DNA of 64,000 nt from Cyathus striatus. Its lineage: Eukaryota; Basidiomycota; Agaricomycetes; Agaricales; Nidulariaceae. The stretch lies in contig JAOVFP010000004.1 in assembly GCA_025738555.1 (NCBI GenBank), forward strand, positions 558,001 through 622,000. Direction: 5' to 3'. The translations under genes and the position numbers were made by a program. Numbering within the stretch: the stretch's first letter is position 1; each line of letters starts with the position of its first letter. The notes under the pieces were generated by a model. The model searched no databases, was not told the origin of the DNA, and saw only the letters and a list, made by a program, of their open reading frames with translations. Positions 27,335 through 38,715 of this stretch are shown in pieces.

Positions 27335-27883
27335 TAGTATCGTATAGTAGTATCGATTCGTTATGATATGTTTTCGTTAATGTCTTCGTGGTCGTTTGAG
27401 TTGTGGTCGTGGTATGGTCTTGCGAGAGTGGGTTAGGGGTAAGAGCTCTGACGATCGATGTGCAGTGCACGAGGAAGGGAAATGCATTAGTCTTGCGATT
27501 AACGTAATTCGCCGGGGGCTTTGCGGTATAATACAAACAAACACTTTTTCTTCTCTCTTCTTGCTTCTCTCTTCTCCTTGCTTCTCGCTATGTATTCAAC
27601 CTCTCAATTCACTGACTTTCACTACGAAGCCTCTTAACTGAACACGGTCCACATGAAAATTTACACTAGCACTTGGGAATCTCCGTCAAGCACGTATCAC
27701 CGCACTTCAATTAGTGCTTCGGGCCACCCCTCGGTCGCTCGCTTGGCTAAATTGGATCTTCCCACTCTCAAGTTTCAGACTATATTCGGCTTATCGGAAA
27801 AGATGAGATGATTGATATTATCAACTTCAGAGCTCTGCACTGCCATATGCTATGCTTAAACGCGCGCTTATCTGTATAGCTCA

Positions 27884-28463
27884 ACGATAAAGTCCTAATC
27901 TTTGTCCCAGGCCTAGGGTTCATATCTTCCTGGGATCATAGGATGCCTTCTTTCCGCCCTTCAAAGCCTAGTAGATACCATCACATCAACTCAGCCTCGA
28001 ATCATATTCACCTAACGCACTACATAATATTCCAATTCTCAAAATCCTCAAGCCTACTAGACTACGCATATCATTCATAATGAATTGCTATTATAAACTT
28101 CAGACTTATATCTTCCCACTTCTCCAGCCGTTCAATGTCGCGCATCCTATCGATCTGTCCGATATCGTACGTCTGTAGCTCAATCCACTCAATCCGTTTT
28201 CACTAGTCAAGCTAGTCACTTATAATCCTCGTCTGCTCCAGTAATACTTCATACGGATCGAAAATCGACTCAACTGCTTAATCGCACTCCTATCCCTATT
28301 ATCTCATTCTCATCGAGGCATCTGATACCAATGGCGTACGATAAAGTCCTAATCTTCGTCCTTGGGTTCATATACATGCCTTCTTGGGGATGCTTTCTTT
28401 CTGCTCTCGAAGAGGACTCTGATTTTGGGGTCCTCGAATAACAGTCGCCTAACGCGCTACGTT
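27884..28463 (+). repeat. Diverged direct repeat, tRNA-like start
   Basis: Copies at about 27887-28023 and 28337-28463 share ACGATAAAGTCCTAATCTT, GGTTCATAT, GATGC(C)TTCTTTC and a final CCTAACGC-CTAC, with indels between. The first copy begins TAGCTCAACGAT and has GGGTTCATATC about 40 bp later, roughly like A and B boxes of a tRNA-derived SINE. No poly-A or target duplication was found, so the SINE reading is tentative. Confidence 0.45.
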
Positions 28464-30530
28464 AAGAAGCGTCGCACTCTCTCTCTTACAAGGACAGTGC
28501 ACACTCGCTTCAAATACACCGGGCCATCTAACCTCGGTTACACTACATACACACTCTCGTAGCCATTTCCATGCTTCCCGTTGTCGGAATCCTCTAGTGC
28601 ATGGAGAGGTATTGTGGTTATACAGCGGCTAATAATACACCACCAGGGTACCTCGTTCTGCTGGGCATAGTACGTAAAACATTTGTTCTATGATATCTGA
28701 AGCTTTGAAGGACATCATCGTACGAAGCACTTATTGAGCATATGCTTACCGCGTAGCAGAATTTACGAGGATTGCCCTTGGATTGACATCCCAGCGTCTA
28801 CTATGACTTTTACGATCACGATTGTCTCTTGCCGGCGGAATTGCACTAGGAACATCCTCGATGTTATCGTCAGGACATCTCGCTGGGTATAGTGCAAGGC
28901 ATATTTCTTTTTGCTTACCAAGTACGCTAACCGGGACCATTGAAGCGTTATACCGTAACTTTGATCACTCGTTTATGCATCTTCTAATAAACCATCATCA
29001 AACCAACTCTCTCACTTTATCCTCGTCTCTCTCTTTACTTTGACAAAGCGCACAGACGACAACTAGTATTGTACAACTCCGCCGATAATGACAACCCAAT
29101 AATTATACCAGGAACCAGGAACTCTCTTTCGAGACTCGCAGATTCCTTATTTCCGATGCTTGTAAACATCATGTGCCTCCACAATTGTCTTGTCCCTGTT
29201 AATGTTTCTCAGGTCTCCCGCTCAGTCAGGCCTTGAGCCCTCAGGCGTCATCTCGCTGTCTCCGCAAATGACTCGATTGGAACGAAGGGACGAATTAGTT
29301 GCGGTTCTTCTGGTTTACTGACAAGATATACGCTCGTGCTTGTGACTTCTCGTCAATAATGTGTAACGTGGAAGAATTTTCGACACTGCAGACTCACTTG
29401 AATGTAGGTTTACTTCTTACTTATCTGGCTAGATATCCGTTGCTGAGGATTCTCAGTCGATAATATAAGTACATACCACACCGCTATTGAACGAATAAGC
29501 ATATCATATCCGTGGTATACTTGGCAACCTGCCAATCAAGCGACTTTCGTTATACTCCTCCATGACAGCCCGACTTCTCCTTCCACTGGCCCAAGTACCA
29601 ATCCTCCAAAACCAGTCAAACTGCAGTCGTCTTTGTACTGAGTCGTTGCATTCCATCCCTCTTCTAGGGTCCGGGGAAGAGTACAAGGTTCTAACCCGAA
29701 AAAGACCTCGAGGCTCGCTCCTAAAATGCAGTCACACCTTATCTCGAAGAACGTGTCGATATGTCAGCTAACCTCCAATCACCACTGAAAATCCGACGAA
29801 CCGTCACCGTAACCAGCCAAGAACCGGTCACGAAATTTAGTAACCGGAGCCGTAGATCTTAAATGTGTAGGTATAGGTAGGTATCGTATGCTGTTGCGCG
29901 TAAACATTCCTAATATCCGCTCTTGCGTAGCCATCACTATGTAAATTCATGTTAGACGAGACTCTTGACTGAAAAAAACTTTGAAGTTGTGTTTAACAAA
30001 AAGCAATGTACTGACATGCCAAGGTCTCACGTCAGTTACACACAATCAGACCAAGCTACCATAAATGAAAACCTTGCAAGATCGATCAGGTAAGTATCAT
30101 ACTTTGCAAATACTGATTGCTATGGAAGCCTAAGATGACCAAGTACGCGAACCCCACAGATAGAAGTGTGTTCCATAGTGCAACATTCGAACTCGCTATC
30201 AGCAAAAAACAAAGAGATTTCAGTCAGCTGCAAGACCTAAAAATATTTCATCTATCGCAAACTCCACCGCAGCTGCTTCGACCCTACGTGTTTTCTATAT
30301 ATTTGTTTAAACTTGACGCAAAATGCCTTCAAAATCCCAGGAATCATCTCAATCACAAGGAACCCCTACCAAATTTAGCACGTGAGCCCCCTCGGTGCAT
30401 TTGTCGTCAAGGCGAGACACGCGGTGGACCTTATCGATCCCCAGGCTACTGGAATAAACGCCAGCACGCCAGGTCATGACACCTATCGTTCTCTTATTTA
30501 TTCTTCGAGAACACACATGCCGATGACAGA

Positions 30531-31786
30531 TGGGACCTGGGGTTTTCGAAATCCCGAGCTTTATATCTACATGCTGTCGAATGTGTCATGGACGCTTTCG
30601 CAGCTTGCTCTCTGTTTCTTTCTACTACTGTTAGCTTCCTCACTCTCCTCTCCCTGTGCGGAGGAGAATGACCTCCGTCTCGTTTGATGCCTGCGAAACC
30701 CTCCCGGAGTTTAAAAGGATAAATAATAAGCGGGGCTGGATTCTGGGCTGTGTGTTCTCTGCTGTCGGATATGGAATAGGAACAACGCTTTTCTTTCTTT
30801 GCTTCAACCATCTCAGGAAGCGAGCACTTCAGCGTCCACAGCACCATTCACAGAGCAACATCTTGTTATGGTACATCTCCTTCTTATGGGCTCTCGACAC
30901 CATCGGTACTGCCATAATCATCTACGTCACCATCGGCGCGCTTGAGCGTACATGTCCGGAACCAGACCAGATACCTGTAAACCCGTACTTTGGAAAGGCG
31001 AATGTAGTATATTTTGCCCTTAGTTGGTGTTCGGACTCGTTATTGGTGAGCATCTTACCTATGCTGGCGATTCGACGTCACTGAAGGTCCACCAGGTTTG
31101 GCGTTGCAAAGTTATTTTTAGCGGATCGAGAACTCCTCCGTGGGTTTACCTAGGTGTGCCTTGTGCCCTGCTAGCAATTTCGTTTGGTTCGCACACCTAT
31201 TCTACTCCCCCGTCCATATGCTCATCCTTCATCAGGTGTTGGAGTCTCCACTGCTGTTCTAAGTACCATCAGCAGAACCAAGACCGTCAACATTCTCCTC
31301 ATCGTCTATGCCATTGTTACCCTCTTCTCTAGTGTAGTGGTTACATCAATGCTCGTCACCCGTTTAGCTTTACACCGTCGTCGAATGATGCGCGTATTAC
31401 ATCAAAGTTCGCCTCACTATGCGGGTATCATGGCCATGTTTGTGGAATCGGCTGTCCTCGTTGTTATCATGAACACATTCTTTGTCATTGCGTTTGGGCT
31501 TAATTCGTGGTATGGAGCTGTTGCGTGGCAGATGTGGGTCCAGGTCCAGGTATGCGTCTCCGAGGTGTTCCCAAATTTTGTTTTATGACTCCTTCTTTAG
31601 TCAATAGCACCCCTGTTGATCGTGTCCAGAGTTGCTCAAGGAAAGGCATGGTCTTCAACAATTGGAGATACATCAATATCAACACCACCTATCGTTCTTG
31701 TATCTCAAGATACTAATGTACAGCATTCGAAAGGAGAAGGATCTAGTAATGAGTATAGTCTCGGATACAAATTTACAAGTAGATAA
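30531..31786 (+). CDS. Seven-helix membrane protein paralogue, copy B, N-terminus doubtful
   Basis: Inverted paralogue of the gene at 17676-18919. Exons 31096-31186 (91 nt), 31236-31549 (314 nt) and 31601-31786 follow an exon ending at 31045, with intron positions conserved. From ACETL onward it aligns throughout: IGYGIGTTLF-like helix, VWRCKVIFSG, GVGVSTAVLS, LALHRRRMM, AMFVESAVLVVIMN, SIAPLLIVSRVAQGKAW and a polar tail. Near 30604-30667 the first helix is visible only in other frames (LALCFFLLLLASS), while the conserved frame has TAG at about 30632. Splicing 30542 to 30635 restores a 337-aa frame but drops that helix. It is either a damaged copy or a variant lacking helix 1. Confidence 0.6.
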
Positions 31787-32041
31787 TAAGGTTGTTCTAA
31801 TACCTTTATGTGTAATACTAGCAATCATTCGCTTACTCGATTAGCATATTTCTATCACGGAAGCTGCGTTATATTATTTTACGTACAATATCGAACAATC
31901 CGGGTTCAAGTACACGAAAATCCGAACAAAAACGAGGTAAGAAAATGAAGACGTTATAAGTTACATCCATGGTAATGAGCTCAGGAAAAGGAGTGGAAAA
32001 TGGTGAAGTTATTGATGTTTTGCAAAGGTCCGTAAGAACAC
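31787..32041. other. Short intergenic between convergent genes
   Basis: Convergent 3' ends of 7TM copy B and the GMC gene; nothing else seen. Confidence 0.5.
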
Positions 32042-34566
32042 TTATTTATATGCAGCCTTGATGATATCAGCTCCCTGAATATAGAAATTAAATAACACTG
32101 CAGGATGAGGATGCAGATTAAACGTACCTTCTCTGCTACAGCATATACAGTGGACTGGATGGTAGCGCTAACGAGCATAGGAATAACACTTGCGTCAACA
32201 ACGCGAAGATTGGAGGTTCCGTAAACAAGGAGCTTCGAGTTGACGACACCTCCAAGTGCCTTGGTTGCCATTGCAGCTGTCCCAACTGGGTGGAACTGAG
32301 TACCGACGTTGTCCTTAATCCATCTGCATTACGAGTTAGGTGACGATCAGACGGTATTGGTATTTTTAACGTACTGGATCAACTGCGCATCGGTTGTGGA
32401 CGTAGCTGGAGGGGTCAGACTGCCACTCACTACGCTAGCGAGGTCTCCTGATTTAGCGATAGAACGCGTGAACTTCACGATTTGAAGGAGCGACTGTACG
32501 TCTATAAGCGATGATAAGCATCTCCGGCATATACTAATAGCTTAGCGCATACCGTAATCACGCGAAAGGTAGTTGGGATCTATTGCAGGTGCAACGAGAG
32601 GATTGCTGCTCGCAATGTGCTAATGTTTTATTAGAGAAAATTTGAACAGTGAAAATGTAACACATACGACAGTGCCACGGCTGAGGGGATGCTTTAGAGA
32701 GGAACGTTAGTCGTTTGTGCTTGAATTAAGATCAAAACCTACCAAATGACAAACGGGCATCCAAATTCCATACGTACCATCACCGATAGGGAGACCAGGA
32801 GTCCCCGGCAAGCTAGCTAGAATGACTTCAGCCTCGGGAGTAGGTGACGTCTTAATAAGCCATGACAACTGGATTTCGAAGGCCTTGCGTTCTATGGCAG
32901 AAATTGTAGAGCTCAAGAGCTCCACCCCGATTGTTTTCAACAGGAGAAGATAATCTGCTGTGCTTGTGATAGATTTCATGGAGGTCCAGAGTATAGGAGC
33001 GCCAGTCATTGAAGTTGCAGGGCTGAAATTATGTTAAAAGCGCCCTCAAGTAAAGATCAAGGCTTTCGTACGTTGTGTCATTTGTAGATTGAAGGTTTGC
33101 GGGGACGGAAACGAGAGAGAGGCTCGCTGCAAATAATAAGTAACGTCGAAAGAAAAGATGAACCAACACTAACCTTGAATAGCCGACGTAAGACCGAATG
33201 ATACGCTGAGGAGAACATGATCCTGCACAAATTCGTCAACACGATAAAGGGACTTTAAATTGAGATGTCATACCTGCAAGTTCTCTCCAACTGGTAGGTC
33301 AATTAGTGTCGAAATGTTGTATTTACTAAGAACCGATTTGCGCCCAACGCCAGACAACTCAAGGAGCTGAGGAGTTTGGAACGTCCCTATGCGTTGAAGT
33401 CAGCTTGAAATCGCCGATCATCTAAGTCAAGACTCACCAGTAGATAAGATAACTTCCTTGCTGGCCGAAAGGGTATAGGTTTTTCCGTCAGCAACAAACT
33501 CGACCCCAGTTGCAACCTGTGTGCCGCTCTTGGTCCGGAAGACAACCTTAGTCGCTTGGGCACCAGTGAGGATCTTGATATTGCTGCGACTCTTTGCAGC
33601 CTGGACATGAACAACGCCGGCATGTGAGCGGGAGGAATCGGTATTGTCAACTGTTCGGGGGGTGTTGGAAACGCCGGAGTTGTTGCCACTCTCTGGGTCC
33701 GTGTTGATGGCAAATCCAAGGGTTCCGAGCGAACTCAGGAACTTTGAAGTGATCGTGGAATACCACAAGTTATGCGATACCTGCCACACCGACCAATTAG
33801 GTATAACCTCGCGCAGGTAAGCATAAGTAGTACCTTCAACGGTCCAGATGTTCCCTTGTCCGCTACCACTCCACCGGAGCCAGGGAAAAGAGCGTTGTCA
33901 GTTTGGGCAACATACGTATGGGCTTTCTTGAAGTATGGAAGGAGACCGTCGTAGTCCCAGCCGGGGTTTCCAAAGCTGGCAAAGGCATCGTACTCATCTT
34001 TGCTTCCCACCTAGATGCAATATACAGTTTTAAAAACGACTGAGATAATAGAAATCAAATACGTACTGTCCACTCCATGGCATTGACAGCACTAGAACCA
34101 CCAAGAAGCTTTCCTCTACGAAAACACCGTGAGCGTCTCTAATTATATTTAGTTGGTCGAATAGGTCGAACCGTGGCTGAGAAACTGTTTGTCCAGATGC
34201 AGATTGTTGTGCTATAGTATTGAATCCCCACGTATAATTCGACATAGTATATGCAACGGGCCAGTTGCCTGGTGATGAATTAGACGATTAGACGCTAAAA
34301 GGCAGCAAAGAAAGGCATATATTACATACCTGCTTTGCTAATAATGGGATCGTCCGACATATCAGTACCAGCTTCCAGTACCACAACCTTGAACACTGAG
34401 TTCTCCGATAACCTGAAAATGATAAACACGACGAAGCCGAAGAGGAACATATGCCACACCTATTAGCAACGGTGAGCCCGGCCGTTCCTCCCCCGACGAT
34501 GATAAAGTCCCATGTTGAGTTGAGAAGGGATACAGCTGCAGTCGCAGGCAGCACAATATTAACCAT
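32042..34566 (-). CDS. GMC flavo-oxidoreductase (aryl-alcohol/alcohol oxidase-like)
   Basis: Fifteen exons on the minus strand, all in phase (1800 nt, 599 aa). Exons include 34460-34566, 34330-34412, 34172-34268, 34067-34115, 33834-34010, 33438-33780, 33274-33386, 32743-33022, 32375-32501, 32128-32323 and 32042-32074, plus four short ones. The FAD-binding GxGxxG region is IIVGGGTAGLTVANR (residues about 22-36). PROSITE signature 1 is PRGKLLGGSSAVNAMEW. Signature 2 is TGTFQTPQLLELSGVG. The first catalytic His is His535 (QFHPVGTAAM). At the second position, 43 residues on, where the family has His or Asn (usually AH-Q), this protein has Thr578 (SATIQSTVYAVAEKGADIIK). GMC oxidases produce H2O2 for peroxidases, but activity here is uncertain. 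The frame is open upstream through a hydrophobic FLVLFLLIA stretch that lacks an ATG, so the signal peptide is unclear. Confidence 0.9.
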
Positions 34567-36358
34567 AGCGATAAGTAAAAAGAGAACGAGAAACGAAGAG
34601 CTTTTCAGAGCAATCTTATTTATCCCAGGCCAGCCTTTGGTCGTTTGCTGACCAGGACGAGACGAACGGGTCAGTCGGATAGCGGAGGTACCATATTACC
34701 AATCGGAATCATGGGATCTTAGCCTAACCTAAGCGAACTCGCGAGCGGAACCTTATAGCAAATTTGAAAAAAAAAATGATACAGGTCTGGGGTGATGTTC
34801 GATCCCTACAATCCTGCCAGATCTGTTTCTACTTCTTATATGGATAATTTTAAAGTACAACTACGATTTCCCATGTTTAATATCAAAAGAAAAGCAAGCA
34901 TGAGAGGGTACAGCGAACCATACAAGTTCAATATACGGTTCTGAGGTGATCTTCAGAAGCGAACTTGTGAACAGTCTAGTCCTGATGCGTTGACGACCCT
35001 GGAAATGTCAAGCGAGGGACGCTTATCCCAGCTTATCCTCAGACGTTCTCCTAATCCTGTCGCCGACGTTAAGCAGACGCGATGTGGGCGCATTTCGCTG
35101 GCGTACAAGTAAGTACTTATCATAAATTAAATACGATGATATGCTTCGGTAGTATTTCATAGGGTTTTCTAGTAATATTAGCCCAGATTTGTCCCAGGCT
35201 CCCAGCAGAGAATACGAGTAGAATACGACGAGGTGGTTCAATGGTTGCAATGTTCCAAAGGCTGAAGACTTGCGAAGTTAGAATTCGTCCATCAGACGCG
35301 CGGACTTTAAAATGTACTCTCCGCTACTATGTAGCCGCTACTCTGCTCAAACTCTGCTATCCTACGATCACATGGTGAGCGATCAACGGACAAGACGGAG
35401 AATCAGATTTCAAAGCTTATCGAAGAATAGTAAGACTGGACAGTACAACCATGTAGCAGAATGTACGAATGACAAGTTACGGTTACTAGTACGAAAATGG
35501 TGTACATCATCGATTTTTCATGTGATGAAAGCGTGTAAGAATTTGTGTTTACTACAGCTAACAACGAGACACCTGAAAGAAAGGGCTTCTGGAAAGATAA
35601 AGTCGGATTTTTAAATAGTCTCTGCTAGTGTGCAGCGCGGGTAACTCATCGGAAACATAAGTCCCATGTGCATCAACCTCATCACTACGATCGTCCGACT
35701 GATATTGCTCACCTTCGTGTAGCTTGCCTGGAACTCCAGAGTCCAGAACATAGGCATCTTCCAAGATACACTACACGTACTTATAAGATTTATAAGTATG
35801 AGATACTGTAACATATCTAACAGAAAGGCACTCAATTTCATCTAATAACCTTACCTATCCGCCGTACTATGTTCTTCCTTTTTAATGCCCATCACTCCCA
35901 TGACGGTAGATGGCAGACGATATTAGTATGTAAATGAATTCAGGACCCTTAACCAGTGATAAATTATAATTAACGAAGCTGAAAATCTGCAATGATCTGC
36001 GCGCCTGTGAGTCTAGTACCACTCTGGGGCCCTATACCACTGCGATCCAGCTACATTTTTCGACCGAGGCTCAATTTAACATAACTTATACACAAAGATG
36101 CACAACGGTACTGACGGTGATGCGAAAAGCACCATCCATAGCCGACCGGAGACCGGCTTCACAGATGCGTGATCGCGTGCTGCCATCGTACTTGAAAGCT
36201 CTGAAAAGGAAATATAGAAAGAGGGAAAAAATCTAGAAAACATTTGAGGCAAGTATGGCGTTTGCCATTATGTAACTCCGAAGCTGTAATGTTGCTGCGC
36301 GCAAATCATAACCGGAAAGCATGGCTTGCTGAGCTATATTTCGTTATGTAAACGGAGA
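34567..36358. other. Intergenic, one possible gene fragment
   Basis: On the minus strand near 35605-35775 an acidic, Asp/Ser-rich frame (VPGKLHEGEQYQSDDRSDE) ends at a stop and follows a possible acceptor. It could be a C-terminal tail of a lost membrane protein, but no domain is recognised. The rest holds nothing supportable. Confidence 0.3.
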
Positions 36359-36360
36359 TA

Positions 36361-37530
36361 CAGTTGGGGCCACATAAACCCCACCAATTTTATATCTCGA
36401 CAACGCGAATTTTTGGGCACAAACGGACTTCAGATTCGGAATCAGCAACATCAGAAACGTCCAAAAACGATGTTTTCAGGAAATTCCCTTGACAGAATAG
36501 GTGCGCCAAAATTTTTGACCAAAAAATCGACATGTTACAGGGTTCAAATCTACCTGAGTTAGGACGTGGACTCTATCACCAACCTATCACGGCATAGGAA
36601 AGAACTGAAACGTCTCATGAAACTCAATTTTCGGCTCAAAAATGGCTCAAACCTATGTACTCAGATGTAAAATTACATACATAATATGTAGTGTATGCAC
36701 TTACAAGCCAATTACAAGCATTCTTCTTTAAAGTAAGCGCCAAACAAAGAAATGGTTCCATGCTGACACATCAGAGGATGCTGACTAAGGCTATCAGCTT
36801 GGTGCGCACTGAACCCCTACAGAGGGGAATATATGCATTGACAATTGGTCTACTCTTCTAGTTGCTGCTTCAATATTCTTGATAGGCACCTCAAGGCTCA
36901 GAATATTATCAATGTTCCAAAGTCCTCATCAGTATGGTATTTATAATGTAGCTATATATGACTTGTCAAGAATTAAATAGTTGTCTAATATTGCTTTAAA
37001 GTTTGTAGTAATTAGTATGCAGTACTAATTAGTTAAATACTTCTTAATAGTGTAGTATAATAGTACTAGTATTCACATGAAATCTGCTAAAGTTTCAGAT
37101 TTATGCTGCTGTAGTTATAGTGTTACTCTATAAAACATCTGAGCAAGATTTAATACATTTTATAGCATTTTTGAGCATTTTTCACGATGTATACTACAGG
37201 TATGTCCAGCTACTTAGGCATTTTTAGCGCTGGAACGGGTACTCCGGCGGGAATTATTTTAACGGAATCATAACTAGATTAATGAAAGGATGCCAAAGAT
37301 GAATTTTCCGAGATTTTACCTGTTTTTTTTTTTTTTTTTGGCTGTACGCCAAATTTTTGGGTCAAAAATACAAAAAATCAGTTTGAGCGAAATCGGCTCG
37401 TGGAAATCAAAAGCAGACCCTTGAAATATGCTATTCCGATGGTTTTCGGAGGTCAGAAAGCATTTGGGGTGTGGGAAAAAACCAACCAAAAAGTTGAAAA
37501 AAGCTGGTGGTGTTCATGTGGCCCCAACTG
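36361..37530. mobile_element. Non-autonomous Tc1/mariner-type element, CAGTTGGGG family
   Basis: The 1170-bp unit begins CAGTTGGGGCCACATAAACC and ends GGTTC...GTGGCCCCAACTG (as GTGTTCATGTGGCCCCAACTG). TA flanks it at 36359-36360 and 37531-37532. About 190 bp of the left end and about 250 bp of the right end align with the complete element at 41724-44781 in the same orientation. The middle (about 36550-37220) is AT-rich filler with no transposase homology. A run of 17 T lies at 37323-37339. Unlike the other two copies it keeps CpGs near its ends (for example CGACAACGCGAA), suggesting a younger or less methylated copy. Confidence 0.85.
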
Positions 37531-37532
37531 TA

Positions 37533-38040
37533 CAGATTTCCTATGTATTCGCAACTAGCTTACAAAGTTTCATACTTTTCGAGTCATGCATGCGAAAATG
37601 CCACTGACATTGCGTCCTATGTGAACATAACCAGACACTGCAACCATTATTACTCAACATTTGATCCTCTCAAACGATTACGTCGAGAGCTATTTGAGCT
37701 CGTATTAACTTTACTACTATAACTTAAACATTTTCCTTGAGAAATCGATTAACACTCTTTATACAATTGTCCAGAGAATGTACACTTGTCCATAATGGAT
37801 AACTAGATTACAATCACATAACGCAACGTTCTCATTGGTCAGGATACCAGAGAATCGATGCTTGTGATTCGCATAAATGTCCGGTCACCTTTCGTTCTGA
37901 TAAATGGCTCGCACAGCCAATCATGCTTGACATCTTCCAATGCGCTACATGCATAATTTCCGAGGATGAATGTGAAGAATAGCGAAGACCAGTAGGATGC
38001 TTATTCAACTTCGGGGTGTTCGGCCCTCAGGAACAGTCAT
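37533..38040. other. Intergenic, no gene seen
   Basis: Short frames only. Confidence 0.4.
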
Positions 38041-38073
38041 TCTATAAAATTAGGTCTTAGTAGAGGGCATAAC

Positions 38074-38322
38074 ATGGCCTCGACCAATGAATTCCACCCT
38101 AAGCTTCCAGTGAGATTCCAACCATTCGATTATCTCCCTCAAGGTCCAAGCGGTAGCCCAATCACAAATTCTCACGATGCTGTTCTCAGTGCTTCTTACA
38201 ACACCGAGGTCGCCGATTATGTCATCGTCGAGAGTATTTATTTCTATAACCGGATACTGAGCACCAATGTAATAGATTGTTTAGCGAAATGCCGACTGGG
38301 ATCCACTCTCGCATGGCTTTAG
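38074..38322 (+). CDS. Possible small unknown protein (82 aa)
   Basis: ATG at 38074 in good context (AACATGG), with TATAAAA at 38043-38049 unusually close. The frame starts MASTNEFHPKLPVRFQPFDY and has no signal peptide or known domain. It is 0.4 kb upstream of the peroxygenase and in the same direction. Codon use looks plausible in the first half only, so further exons or a chance frame are both possible. Confidence 0.35.
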   Translation: MASTNEFHPKLPVRFQPFDYLPQGPSGSPITNSHDAVLSASYNTEVADYVIVESIYFYNRILSTNVIDCLAKCRLGSTLAWL

Positions 38323-38664
38323 TATGCATATGACCGGATTCTGACATCGGATGCCAGAAATAACAATCTTTCTGTGAGTGCTGCGTACTTGTGTGTGAGA
38401 GAAATATACGGGCCGTAGCTCATTTCATCGTAGGTAGCATGTGTAATCTCCCTCCTTCACAAGCTGTAAGATTCGATTTCTTTTATTAAAAAAGAGTCAG
38501 GTACACGGACTTACGGGGGACGCAGATTAATAGCAACTTTAGAACGTTTATCACAGACATTCTTTCAGGTGGACGCAGGTCGAGTACCTTGCGCCATTTG
38601 ATCTGTCCTACTATAGATTAGTTATTCTAATTCCTGACCGGATAATATTCCGTAGAGATGAACA

Positions 38665-38672
38665 TATAAATA
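38665..38672 (+). promoter_or_regulatory. TATA box of the peroxygenase gene
   Basis: TATAAATA, 51 bp before the ATG at 38716. Confidence 0.6.
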
Positions 38673-38715
38673 AGGAACATACCACTCCTTTCCACCACTC
38701 GTGCCTTCTGTGCAA

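Larger units (their letters stand above)
27300..30517. other. Intergenic, carries a diverged direct repeat
   Basis: No gene supported. Two related stretches of about 130 bp occur in direct orientation (see separate entry). The rest has only short frames. Confidence 0.4.

Noticed and set aside
36538..36560. GGTTCAAATC resembling a tRNA B box
   Set aside because: Lies inside a transposon terminal region shared with the element at 41724-44781 and no cloverleaf can be drawn.
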